Below are positions 39,735-48,264 of a DNA stretch of 64,000 bases, piece after piece (within the stretch, counting starts at the first letter, position 1; each line of letters begins with the position of its first letter). The notes under the pieces were generated by a model, which had not been told where the DNA came from, made no database searches, and saw only the letters and a list, made by a program, of their open reading frames with translations. This DNA is from Agromyces tardus. Lineage in GTDB: Bacteria; Actinomycetota; Actinomycetes; Actinomycetales; Microbacteriaceae. The translations under genes were made by a program, and so were the position numbers. The stretch spans positions 60,355 through 124,354 of the forward strand of contig NZ_RHHB01000007.1 of assembly GCF_003710805.1 (NCBI RefSeq), written 5' to 3'.

Positions 39735-41141
39735 ATGTCGACCGATCCCACGCAGAGCCTCGACGAGCTCATCGCCTCCTGGCGCGACTGGATGGAGCGC
39801 CGCGACGCCCTCAGCACCGCCGACATCGACGAACTCGAATCGCACCTCCGCGACCGCGTCGACGCCCTGGCGGGCGCTGGGCTCGCCGACGACGAGGCCT
39901 TCCTTATCGGCGTCAAGCGCCTCGGCAGCATGGACGAGCTGTCCCGCGAGTACGCGGTCGAGCACTCCGGCCGCCTCTGGAAGCAGCTCGTGCTCGACGA
40001 TGGGGCCGCCGAGGGCGCGGATGCCACGGGCGCCACGATCCCCGTCCGGCTCCGGGCGAACGGGCTCGCCGTCGCCCTCGCGCTCGGCGTCGGCGCGGGC
40101 GTCGCCCTCAAGGCCACCGAGCTCCTCGCCGGCCCCGACGTCGTCTTCCGGAACATCGCGGTGATCGTGCTCCCGTTCCTCGCGGCGTGGTTCGCGTGGC
40201 GGCGCCGGCCGCCGGTCGCCACGCTGATCGGCGTCGCGGCGGCGTTCGTGCTCGTCGGGCTCGCGCTGAACCTCTACCCGTTCGACGGCGGGTCGTCGAC
40301 GGTGACGGTCGCGATGCAGGACTCCGCGACGGCCGTGCTCGCCACGATCGGCTCGGTCGTCGCACTCTGGCTCGTCACGGGCATCGTCGATGCCGGCGGC
40401 GCATGGCGGAGCGATCGCACCCGCATGGACTTCATCCGCTTCAGCGGCGAGTGGCTCGTCTACTACGTGCTCATCGCGATCGTCGGCGGCGCGCTGAGCG
40501 GGCTCACCGTCGCGGTGTTCGCGTCGATACAGGTCGACGTCATGCCCTTCGTGGGCGAGTGGGTGCTGCCGTGCGGCGCGGCGGGCGCGGTGCTTGTGGC
40601 CGCGTGGCTCGTGGGAGCGAAGCAGCGGGTCATCGAGAACATCGCTCCGGTGCTCACGAAGGTGTTCACCCCGCTCTTCACCCTTATGATGCTCGCGCTC
40701 GTCGTCGCGGCCGTCCTGCAATGGAACCTCGTCGACGGCAGCCGAGAGCTGCTCATCGCGTTCGACCTCGTGCTCGTCGTCGCGGTCGGGCTGCTGGTCT
40801 ACGCGGTCTCGGCACGCGAGCCCGCGCTCCCGCCCGGCTGGTTCGACCGGCTGCAGGTGGTCATGCTCGCCGCCGCACTCGTCGTCGACGTGATCGTGCT
40901 CGCCGCCATGCTCGCCCGCACGGGCGAGTTCGGGTTCAGCGCCAACAAGACGGCCTCGCTCGGGCTCAACCTCATCCTGCTCGCGAACCTCGCGTGGGCC
41001 GCCTGGCTGCAGGTCGGCTTCGTGCGCCGGCGCGTGCCGTTCGGCCGGGTCGAGCGATGGCAGACCGGATACCTCCCGGTCTACCTCGGCTGGGCCGCGA
41101 TCCTCGTGTTCCTCTTCCCGCCGGTGTTCGGCTTCGCCTGA
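39735..41141 (+). CDS. Permease prefix domain 1-containing multi-spanning membrane protein
   Basis: This 468-residue protein has a cytoplasmic N-terminal helical prefix of about 80 residues (ELIASWRDWMERRDALSTAD, LGSMDELSREYAVEHS) and about ten hydrophobic segments after residue 100. Such proteins are encoded with PadR regulators. Some related proteins carry a DUF4153-like permease core; that is a possible match here. Transport function is inferred from topology only. It ends six bases before the convergent dehydrogenase gene. Confidence 0.85.
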   Translation: MSTDPTQSLDELIASWRDWMERRDALSTADIDELESHLRDRVDALAGAGLADDEAFLIGVKRLGSMDELSREYAVEHSGRLWKQLVLDDGAAEGADATGATIPVRLRANGLAVALALGVGAGVALKATELLAGPDVVFRNIAVIVLPFLAAWFAWRRRPPVATLIGVAAAFVLVGLALNLYPFDGGSSTVTVAMQDSATAVLATIGSVVALWLVTGIVDAGGAWRSDRTRMDFIRFSGEWLVYYVLIAIVGGALSGLTVAVFASIQVDVMPFVGEWVLPCGAAGAVLVAAWLVGAKQRVIENIAPVLTKVFTPLFTLMMLALVVAAVLQWNLVDGSRELLIAFDLVLVVAVGLLVYAVSAREPALPPGWFDRLQVVMLAAALVVDVIVLAAMLARTGEFGFSANKTASLGLNLILLANLAWAAWLQVGFVRRRVPFGRVERWQTGYLPVYLGWAAILVFLFPPVFGFA

Positions 41142-41147
41142 TCGCCG

Positions 41148-42668
41148 TCAGCCCAGCTCGAGCCGCCCGTCGACGCGGCGCGGGATGCCCCGGTACCCGT
41201 CGCGCAGCTCCTCGGGCAGCACGTACTCGGGCGCGTCCTGGTAGGCGATCGGCCGCAGGAAGCGGCGGATGGCACTCACTCCGACCGAGGTGTGCTGCGA
41301 GTTCGTCGACGGCCACGTGCCCCCGTGGTGCTGCCCCCACGAGACCCGCACACCCGTCGGATACCCGTCGAACACGATCCGCCCCGCGCGCGGCGCGAGC
41401 TCGCGCACGAGCCGCTCGACCGTGGTCGGCTCGTCGGGCTCGCTGTGGATCGTCGCCGTGAGCGAGTCGGGCACGGCATCGAGCGCCCGCACCACGTCGT
41501 CGACCCCGTCGTAGCGCGCGACCACGACGAGGGGGCCGAACGCCTCCTCGGTCACCTCGGGCGTGAGCGACGCGGCGTCGATCGTGAGCACCGTGGGCGC
41601 AGCGGCGAAGCCCGCGGCATCCGCTCGGCCGATCGCGGCGACCTCGACGCCGTCGACGGCACCCAGCCGCTCGCGGATCTCGTCGAACGACCCCGCGATG
41701 CGATCGTTGAGCAACACCTGGGCGGATGCCGCGTCAGCACGCTCCACGAGACCCGCGACGATGCGATCGCCGTCGGCCCCGCGCGGCACGAACGCGAGCC
41801 CGGGCTTGGTGCAGAACTGGCCCGCGCCCAGCGTGAACGACCCGTAGAGCCCCTCGGCGATCGCGTCGCCGCGCGCAGCTGCTGCGCCGGCCGTCACGAC
41901 GAGCGGGTTGAGGCTCGACAGCTCGCCGTAGAACGGGATGGGCTCGGGGCGCGCGTTGATGATGTCGAGCAGCGCCCGGCCGGCGCCGAGCGACCCCGTG
42001 AAGCCGACCGCGGTGATGCGCTCGTCGGCCACGAGCAGCCGGCCCGCCTCGGTGCCGTAGACGATGCCGAGGATGCCCGCGGGTGCGCCGTACCGCGCCG
42101 CGGCCGCGGCGAGCACCGCGAACGAACGCGCCGAGGTCTCGACGTGGGAGCCGTGGGCCTTGAGCACCACGGTGTTGCCGCCCGCGAGCGCCGAGGCCGT
42201 GTCGCCGCCCGCGACCGAGAAGGCGAACGGGAAGTTGCTCGAGCCGAACACGGCGACCGGGCCGATCGGCACGAGCATGCGCCGGATCTCGGGCCCGCGG
42301 CCGAGCGGAGTGTCGCCGGCGTGGTCGATCGTCGCCTCGAGGTAGCCGCCGTCGCGCAGGGCCTCGGCGAACAGCCGGAACTGGAACGCGGCGCGCGACA
42401 CCTCGCCGTCGAGGCGGCCGGTGCCGAGGCCCGTCTCGCGGTCGGCGACCGCCACGAGTGCCGCGCGGTCGGCGTCGAGCGCGTCGGCGAGCGCGTCGAG
42501 CAGTCCGGCGCGCCAGTCGCGCGTGCTCCAGCGGGTCACGGCGAAGGCGGTGGCGGATGCCGCGACGATCTCGGCGAGCGCCGCGGCATCCGTCGGGGCG
42601 ATGCCCGTGTCGCGCCGCTCGCCGGTGCGCGGGTCGGTGCTGGGAAGGGTGCCGAGGGCGGTGGACAT
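41148..42668 (-). CDS. Aldehyde dehydrogenase (NADP+), alpha-ketoglutarate-semialdehyde dehydrogenase type
   Basis: This 506-residue ALDH has the catalytic Cys in LGAGQFCTKPG, the Glu region (FYGELSSLNP), FGSSNFPFAFSVAGGDTASALAGGN and the C-terminal WPSTNSQHTSVGVSAIRRFLRPI. These features, in particular GxFCTxPG, define the group containing alpha-ketoglutaric-semialdehyde dehydrogenase, the last step of oxidative pentose and hydroxyproline pathways. It is the final gene of the twelve-gene sugar operon and follows a 2-keto-3-deoxy-acid dehydratase-like gene, which makes 2-oxoglutarate formation likely. Confidence 0.88.
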   Translation of the reverse strand: MSTALGTLPSTDPRTGERRDTGIAPTDAAALAEIVAASATAFAVTRWSTRDWRAGLLDALADALDADRAALVAVADRETGLGTGRLDGEVSRAAFQFRLFAEALRDGGYLEATIDHAGDTPLGRGPEIRRMLVPIGPVAVFGSSNFPFAFSVAGGDTASALAGGNTVVLKAHGSHVETSARSFAVLAAAAARYGAPAGILGIVYGTEAGRLLVADERITAVGFTGSLGAGRALLDIINARPEPIPFYGELSSLNPLVVTAGAAAARGDAIAEGLYGSFTLGAGQFCTKPGLAFVPRGADGDRIVAGLVERADAASAQVLLNDRIAGSFDEIRERLGAVDGVEVAAIGRADAAGFAAAPTVLTIDAASLTPEVTEEAFGPLVVVARYDGVDDVVRALDAVPDSLTATIHSEPDEPTTVERLVRELAPRAGRIVFDGYPTGVRVSWGQHHGGTWPSTNSQHTSVGVSAIRRFLRPIAYQDAPEYVLPEELRDGYRGIPRRVDGRLELG

Positions 42669-42688
42669 GTGGGGCTCCGTTCGGGACA

Positions 42689-42728
42689 GGGCGGGCGGGC
42701 GGGCGGGCGGGCGGGCGGGCGGGCGGGG
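42689..42728. repeat. Tetranucleotide repeat (GGGC)9
   Basis: Nine uninterrupted GGGC units followed by GGGG occupy the 60-base gap between the FAH gene stop and the dehydrogenase start. On the coding strand it reads GCCC. It sits about 20 bases before the ATG, where length changes would alter spacing and mRNA structure. It also has quadruplex potential. Confidence 0.93.
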
Positions 42729-43910
42729 TCAGTCGAGCAGGCCGCGCGCGGCGAGGCTGCGGAAGAGCGCGTCGATGCCGAAGGTCCACGGCTCGACCTC
42801 CTCCGCGGGGCGCACCCGGTTCACGAGCGCCCCGAGCCGGGGCTCGGCGATGCGCACGACATCGCCCGTCTTGTGGGTGAAGCCGCGGCCGGGCACGTCG
42901 CGGTCGTCGACGGGCGCGAACATCGTGCCGAGATAGAGCACGAAGCCGTCGGGGTAGTGGTGGTGCGCGCCGATCACCTGGCCCACGAGGTCCTCGGGGT
43001 CGCGGCTGATGCGCGCCAGCTCGCTTCGGCCGTCGAGGTGGAATCCGTCGTCGCCGTCGATCTCGAGCGTCACGACCGAGTCGCGCAGGTCGTCGAGGCC
43101 GTAGCCGGCGTCGAAGAAGCGCAGGAACGGGCCGAGCGACGCCGAGGCGTTGTTGTCCTTCGCCTTGCCGAGCAGCAGCGCGCTGCGGCCCTCGACATCA
43201 CGCAGGTTCACGTCGTTGCCGAGTGTCGCGCCCACGATGCGGCCCGTCGACGACACGACGAGCACCACCTCGGGCTCGGGGTTGTTCCAGTGCGACGCCG
43301 AGTGCACGCCCACGTCGACCGCCGGCCCGACCGTCGCGAGCACGGGCGCCTTCGTGAACACCTCCGCGTCGGGGCCGATGCCGACCTCGAGGTACTGGCT
43401 CCACCAGCCGCGCTCGATGAGCAGCTCCTTGAGCGCGGCGGCCTCGGGCGACCCCGGCCGCAGGGCGTCGAGCGACCCGCCGATGACGGCGTCGACCTCC
43501 GCGCGGATCGCGGCCGCGGCATCCTCGTCGCCCCGGGCCCGCTCCTCGATGACGCGCTCGAGCATCGACACCGGGAACGTCACGCCCGCGGCCTTCACGA
43601 CCTGCAGGTCGATCGGCGAGAGCAGCCACGGCCGGGTGGTGTCGCGGGCGTCCGGGGCCGTGTTGGCCACGAGCTCGGCGAGGCTGCCGACGAGGGGTCC
43701 GGATGCCGCGGCCAGCGCGTCTGCGGGATCCGCCGCCTCGGCGAGCGCCCGCATCGTCGGGAAGGTGGCGCTCACGTCGACCACGCCCTCAGCGCGGATC
43801 GCGACGACGCTCGGCCCGGCGTCGGGGATCCAGGCGCGACCGGCGAGGGAGCCCGCGGTGCCGTCGTCGGGGAGGAGGGTCGCGGCGTCGACCGGCCACG
43901 GTGTCGTCAT
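42729..43910 (-). CDS. FAH family protein, probable 2-keto-3-deoxy-pentonate dehydratase
   Basis: This 393-residue protein is a long-form FAH-fold enzyme with metal ligands in NNPEPEVVLVV and GNDVNLRD, and the Lys in LGKAKDNNASASLGPFLR. Length and the KAKDNN segment fit the group of 2-keto-3-deoxy-D-arabinonate / L-keto-deoxy-pentonate dehydratases, which produce alpha-ketoglutarate semialdehyde. The aldehyde dehydrogenase for that product is encoded next. N-terminal 110 residues form the usual accessory domain. It is separated from the dehydrogenase gene by the GGGC repeat. Confidence 0.82.
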   Translation of the reverse strand: MTTPWPVDAATLLPDDGTAGSLAGRAWIPDAGPSVVAIRAEGVVDVSATFPTMRALAEAADPADALAAASGPLVGSLAELVANTAPDARDTTRPWLLSPIDLQVVKAAGVTFPVSMLERVIEERARGDEDAAAAIRAEVDAVIGGSLDALRPGSPEAAALKELLIERGWWSQYLEVGIGPDAEVFTKAPVLATVGPAVDVGVHSASHWNNPEPEVVLVVSSTGRIVGATLGNDVNLRDVEGRSALLLGKAKDNNASASLGPFLRFFDAGYGLDDLRDSVVTLEIDGDDGFHLDGRSELARISRDPEDLVGQVIGAHHHYPDGFVLYLGTMFAPVDDRDVPGRGFTHKTGDVVRIAEPRLGALVNRVRPAEEVEPWTFGIDALFRSLAARGLLD

Positions 43911-43998
43911 GGGGTTCCGTTCTGGTGTTCAGCGTGTTCGGGGGCGGTGGCGCGGGGGGGTGCGATCGGAGGACGCGGGACGCGGGAGGTCCGCGCGG

Positions 43999-44781
43999 TC
44001 AGCGCCGGTGGAACACGCCCGCGCGCTTCTCCGCGAACGCCGCGCGCCCCTCGTCGGCGTCGGCCGTCGCGAACGTGATGGTCTGCAGGTCGCGTTCGTA
44101 CCGCAGCGCCTCCTCCTGGGTCATGTTGAACGCCGCCCGCAGGTTGGCCTTGGCGGTCTCGGCGGCGATCGGCGGGCGCGTCGCGATGGTCGCCGCGAGT
44201 GCTCTGGCCCGCGCGACGAGCGCGTCGGGCTCGACGAGCTCGCTCACGAGCCCCCAGCGCAGCGCCGCGTCGGCGTCGATGGGGTCGCCGGTCATGAGCA
44301 TGACGGCGGCGTTCGACGGGCCGACCGAATGCGCGAGAAACGTCGCCATGCCGCCGCCGCCGATCCAGCCGAGCTTGATCTCGGGCGCCGCGAACGACGC
44401 GGTGGTCGAGGCGAGGCGGATGTCGCAGCTCAGCGCCGTCTCAAGCCCGCCGCCGAACGCGTACCCGTTGACGGCCGCGATCACGGGCTTGCGGGCCGCC
44501 CGGATCGCGTCGCAGTAGTCCGTGCGATTGCGGAAGTCCCACGGGGTCGCGTAGGCGTCGAGCGTGCGGATGTCGCTGCCCGCGCAGAACGACCGCGGCC
44601 CGTCGCCCGTCAGCACCAGGGCGCGCACCTCATCGACCGAATCGGCCCATTCGATGACCTCGACGAGCGCCTTCGACATCTCGGGCGTCACGGAGTTGAG
44701 CTTCTCGGGGCGGGCGATCGTGACGGTCGCCACACACCCGTCGACCTCGAGCCGGATGTGCTCGCTCGACACCTCGATCAT
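43999..44781 (-). CDS. Enoyl-CoA hydratase/isomerase family protein
   Basis: This 260-residue crotonase-fold protein has the oxyanion-hole segments RSFCAGSDIR and NGYAFGGGLETALSCDIRLA and the Glu in AAPEIKLGWIGGGG. The second catalytic Glu of classical hydratases is not evident, so the reaction may be another crotonase chemistry (isomerisation, decarboxylation, hydrolysis). Start overlaps the solute-binding-protein-like gene by four bases. A CoA ester made by the linked CoA transferase is its likely substrate. Confidence 0.87.
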   Translation of the reverse strand: MIEVSSEHIRLEVDGCVATVTIARPEKLNSVTPEMSKALVEVIEWADSVDEVRALVLTGDGPRSFCAGSDIRTLDAYATPWDFRNRTDYCDAIRAARKPVIAAVNGYAFGGGLETALSCDIRLASTTASFAAPEIKLGWIGGGGMATFLAHSVGPSNAAVMLMTGDPIDADAALRWGLVSELVEPDALVARARALAATIATRPPIAAETAKANLRAAFNMTQEEALRYERDLQTITFATADADEGRAAFAEKRAGVFHRR

Positions 44782-45965
44782 CGGTGGTTCCTTCCTGCCG
44801 TCGCGGCGACGGGTTCGTGGGCGGATGCCGCGGCGACCGCCGAAGCCGGGCCGAGCTCGTCGAACAGCGCATTCACGCGCTCGATCGCGGCCGCGGCATC
44901 CGTTCGGCCGGCGATCGCGTCGCGCAGGATCGCCGACGCGGCCGACTGGAACGGCACGTACCCCGCGACCCGCGGACGCACCCACGCGTCCTCGATGGTC
45001 GCGAGCGTGGATCGGTAGAAGCCGCCCGCCGCTGCGTTCACGCCGGCGTCGGTCCACGCGGCGCGCAGGCTCGGCTGCCCCGCATGCGGGGGGATGAAGC
45101 CCGTCTGCGCCGCGGGCTCGAGCAGCCATCGCAGGTGCGCGACGAGGTCGGCGTGGGGCCGGCAGCGCGCCGACAGGGCGATGCCCGTGCCCCCGATCGT
45201 CGAGCCGCGGCGTCCGCCCGGGGTCGCCGCCGGCGCGTCGTCGAACCGCAGCGCGCCAGGCCCGGTCGCGGCGGTCACGTACCCGTAGACGAGCGGCACG
45301 TACGCGATGTCGCGCTCGCGCCGCATCCGATCGAGCAGGCCGATGGGGTTGAGCGTGGCGGACCCGGCCGGTGCGGAGCGCGCGAGCCGCGTCATCCGCT
45401 CGAGGGCATCGGCCCCAGTGGCCGCCGAGACGAAGCCGGCACCCGCCACGGTGGCGGGCTCCTCGCCGAGCGCGACGCACAGCGACGCGAACGACAGCAG
45501 CGCGTGCGGCCCCGCGAGGCTGAGCGCGACCGGCTGCCGAACGGCGAGCTCGTCGACCTCGCCCCACGTGCGCGGCGCCTCGGGCACGAGCTCGGGCACG
45601 CTCGCCGCCACCTGGGTCGCCGCGTCGAGCGGCAGCGCCCACAGCGCGCCGTCGAGCACGTACGAGCGGTGGCTCGGCCCGACGGATGCCGCGGCCAGGC
45701 CCTCGAGCCACGACGCCTCGAACACGCCGTCGAGGGGCTGGAGCGCCCCCGCGGCGAGCGCGTCGCCGAGGTGCGGATGGTCGAGCACGATCACGTCGTA
45801 GGCGGCCGCGAGCTCCTCGATGGGCGAGGACTCGAACCCCTCGAGCGGATGCACGGCCCACGCGATGAGCGCCTCGCCGCGCGCGTCGACGGCATCGCGG
45901 GCGGCCGCCTCGAGCGCGTCGCGCCCGCGCGGATGGTCCCAGGTGAGGCCGCGGTACCGGGCCAT
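44778..45965 (-). CDS. Solute-binding-protein-like protein without signal peptide
   Basis: This 395-residue protein has the overall pattern of family-1 ABC sugar-binding proteins (VIVLDHPHLGDAL, DGALWALPLDAATQVA, APRTWGEVDELA, SLAGPHALLSF, GYVPFQSAASAILRDAIAGR). It starts directly at MARYRGLTWDHPRG, however, with no signal sequence and no lipobox, so it should stay in the cytoplasm. It is translationally coupled to a CoA transferase gene (one-base overlap) and an enoyl-CoA hydratase gene (four-base overlap). The operon has its own true lipoprotein binding protein at 52568-53938. A role as substrate chaperone, sensor or noncanonical enzyme is possible; none is shown. Confidence 0.8.
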   Translation of the reverse strand: MARYRGLTWDHPRGRDALEAAARDAVDARGEALIAWAVHPLEGFESSPIEELAAAYDVIVLDHPHLGDALAAGALQPLDGVFEASWLEGLAAASVGPSHRSYVLDGALWALPLDAATQVAASVPELVPEAPRTWGEVDELAVRQPVALSLAGPHALLSFASLCVALGEEPATVAGAGFVSAATGADALERMTRLARSAPAGSATLNPIGLLDRMRRERDIAYVPLVYGYVTAATGPGALRFDDAPAATPGGRRGSTIGGTGIALSARCRPHADLVAHLRWLLEPAAQTGFIPPHAGQPSLRAAWTDAGVNAAAGGFYRSTLATIEDAWVRPRVAGYVPFQSAASAILRDAIAGRTDAAAAIERVNALFDELGPASAVAAASAHEPVAATAGRNHR

Positions 45966-47194
45966 CACGCCTCCACTGCCGCGGCGGCGGCACGCGCCGG
46001 CTCGGCCGCGGCACCGCCCGCGAGCAACGCGTCGATCCGCTCGGCGTCGAAGCCGGCCTCGGCGAGCACCTCGCGTGTGTGCTCGCCCGCGAGCGGTGCG
46101 CCGCGGTAGAGCTGCGGCGGCGTCTTCGAGAACCGGTACGGGAAGCCGGGCGTCTTGACGTGCCCCTCGGTGGGGTGGTCGTACTCGATGAAGGTGCCGT
46201 TGTGGGCGATCTGCGGGTCGTCGACGAGCTCCTGGTAGCCGAGCACCGGCCCGATCCAGATGCCGGCGGCGCCGAGCGTCTCGATCCAGTAGCCCGCGGG
46301 CTTCTCCCGCAGCTTCGCGGCCGTGCGGGCGTGGATCTCGTCGCGACGCGTCCAGCCCTCGACCTCGCTGTTCCACCCCTCGAAGGCCGGCTCGCCGATG
46401 AGGCGGCCGAGCTCGTGCAGGTCGGCGAACGCGAGCGCGACGTAGCCGTCGCTCGTCTCGAAGACGCCGTACGGTGCACGGATGTAGACGTGCGCGTGCG
46501 GCTCGGCCGAGCGCTCCTGCGTCTTGCGCCCCACCGTGAACACCGAGAGCTCCTGCATCTGCAGGGTCGTGAGCGCATCGAGCATGTTGACCGTGACGAG
46601 CTGGCCCTCGCCGGTGCGCTCGCGGTGCAGCAGCGCGGCGAGCACGCCCTCGAACGCGGTCGACGCGGTGATCGCGTCGGCGAGGTACTGGCCCGCGGGC
46701 GACGGCTCATCGCCGTGCCGCCCCGCCGAGAGCATCGCGCCCGACATCGCCTGCAGCAGCAGGTCCTGGCCGGGGCGGTCGCGGTAGGGGCCGCTCTCGC
46801 CGTAGCCCGAGATCGACACGTAGACGATCGACGGGTTCAGCTCGCGCAGCGACTCGTAGTCCACGCCGAGTCGCGCGGCGACGCCCGGCCGGTAGTTCTG
46901 CAGGAACACGTCGGCACCGCGCACGAGCTCGGCCAGCGCGGCCGTGCCGTCGGCGCTCTTCAGGTCGAGGGCGACCGAGCGCTTGTTGCGGTTGAGGGAG
47001 AGGAACGACACGTTGATCTCGTTGCCGGCGGCGCCGCCCGCGGCCGCGTGGCGCTGCCACTCCCCCGTCGTGGGCTCGACCTTGATCACGTCGGCGCCGA
47101 GGTCGCCGAGCCGCTGCGCGGCGAACGGCCCGGCCATCGCGATGGAGCAGTCGAGCACGCGGTAGCCCGCGAGCACCCCGGTGGTGTCTGTCAC
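45965..47194 (-). CDS. CaiB/BaiF family (class III) CoA-transferase
   Basis: This 409-residue protein has the class-III CoA transferase pattern: VLDCSIAMAGPFAAQRLGDLGADVIKVE (in parts), LNRNKRSVALDLK, DVFLQNYRPGVAARLGVDY, YVSISGYGESGPYRDRPGQD and the putative catalytic Asp in GQYLADAITASTAFEGVLAAL. It transfers CoA between carboxylic acids. The GTG at 47194 overlaps the oxidoreductase stop by four bases. In a sugar-importer operon it would activate a sugar-derived or side-chain acid, which is unusual; donor and acceptor are unknown. Confidence 0.88.
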   Translation of the reverse strand: MTDTTGVLAGYRVLDCSIAMAGPFAAQRLGDLGADVIKVEPTTGEWQRHAAAGGAAGNEINVSFLSLNRNKRSVALDLKSADGTAALAELVRGADVFLQNYRPGVAARLGVDYESLRELNPSIVYVSISGYGESGPYRDRPGQDLLLQAMSGAMLSAGRHGDEPSPAGQYLADAITASTAFEGVLAALLHRERTGEGQLVTVNMLDALTTLQMQELSVFTVGRKTQERSAEPHAHVYIRAPYGVFETSDGYVALAFADLHELGRLIGEPAFEGWNSEVEGWTRRDEIHARTAAKLREKPAGYWIETLGAAGIWIGPVLGYQELVDDPQIAHNGTFIEYDHPTEGHVKTPGFPYRFSKTPPQLYRGAPLAGEHTREVLAEAGFDAERIDALLAGGAAAEPARAAAAAVEA

Positions 47195-48264
47195 GGTGCG
47201 GTCGCCTTTCGTTCGTGCACGGCGACGTCGGCGCCGCCCGCAGCGGCGCTGCGCAGCATCCCGTCGATCAGTTCGACCGATCGGGCGACGACGTCGGCGT
47301 CGGAGTTGTTCTCGGTGCTCGCACCGGTGACGAGGTCGATGAACCGGTTGGGCGGCACGATGCACTCGTACGCGCCGGCGCCCGGTTCGATCTCGAGGTC
47401 CCACTGCTGCCCGTCGTAGCGGTGCAGCGACACGCGCTCGCGCTCGGTGTCGAGCAGCAGCACCCCCTCGGTGCCGAACACGCGGAGGTCGACCTGGTAC
47501 GGGTTGCCGTCGGGCAGGGTCGCCGCGCCCGACAGCGCGCCGATCGCGCCCCCGTCGAAGCCGATCACTGCGGCGTCGAAGAGGTCGACCGCGGCACCGC
47601 CGTTCGAGACCTTCGCCATGACGGATGCCGCGCGCAGCCCCGTGAGCCAGAACAGCAGGGCGCTCGAGTGCGTCACCTGGCCGTGGGCGTACCCGCCGCC
47701 GCGGCTCGGGGACTGCCACGTGCTCGGATCGGGCGCGCTCGTCTCGGAGTCCCACAGCGCGCGCATGTGGTTCGTGTCGCCCGCGAAGAGACCCCGCGTG
47801 GGCGAGGCCATGTGGCACAGCACGTGCTGCACCTCGCCGAGGTGACCGGCGTCGACGAGTCGCTTCGCCTCGATCGTGAACGGCTTGTAGTTCCAGCCGT
47901 ACGGCGCGAGGAAGTGCACGCCCGCGGCGCGCACCCGCTCGGCGAGGTCCCAGCCGGTCTCGGCCGACAGGGTGACGGGCTTCTCGACGAGCACGTGCAG
48001 GCCGCGGTCGATCGCCTCGACCGCTTGCGGGTAGTGCAGGTCGTGGGGGGTCGTGATGACGACGGCGTCGAGCCCCTGGTCGAGCAGCTCGGCGTAGTCG
48101 GTGGTGGCCATGCCGAACCCGAACTGGTCGCGCACGGTCTCGAGCTCGGGTCCGAGGCCGCAGACGCCGACGAGCTCGACGTCGTCGCGCCCGGCGAGGA
48201 TCGGGAAGTGGTTGCTCGTCGCCCACCAACCGGCGCCCACGGCGCCGACGCGCACCCGGCTCAT
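47191..48264 (-). CDS. Gfo/Idh/MocA family oxidoreductase
   Basis: This 357-residue protein has the N-terminal Rossmann motif VGAVGAGWWATSNHFPIL, the EKP motif in HVLVEKPVTLS and the C-terminal alpha/beta domain with THSSALLFWLTGL. Members oxidise sugars, inositols or sugar derivatives with NAD(P). As the only sugar-dehydrogenase candidate in the operon it could supply the first oxidation of the imported sugar. It overlaps its neighbours by four bases on both sides. Confidence 0.88.
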   Translation of the reverse strand: MSRVRVGAVGAGWWATSNHFPILAGRDDVELVGVCGLGPELETVRDQFGFGMATTDYAELLDQGLDAVVITTPHDLHYPQAVEAIDRGLHVLVEKPVTLSAETGWDLAERVRAAGVHFLAPYGWNYKPFTIEAKRLVDAGHLGEVQHVLCHMASPTRGLFAGDTNHMRALWDSETSAPDPSTWQSPSRGGGYAHGQVTHSSALLFWLTGLRAASVMAKVSNGGAAVDLFDAAVIGFDGGAIGALSGAATLPDGNPYQVDLRVFGTEGVLLLDTERERVSLHRYDGQQWDLEIEPGAGAYECIVPPNRFIDLVTGASTENNSDADVVARSVELIDGMLRSAAAGGADVAVHERKATAP

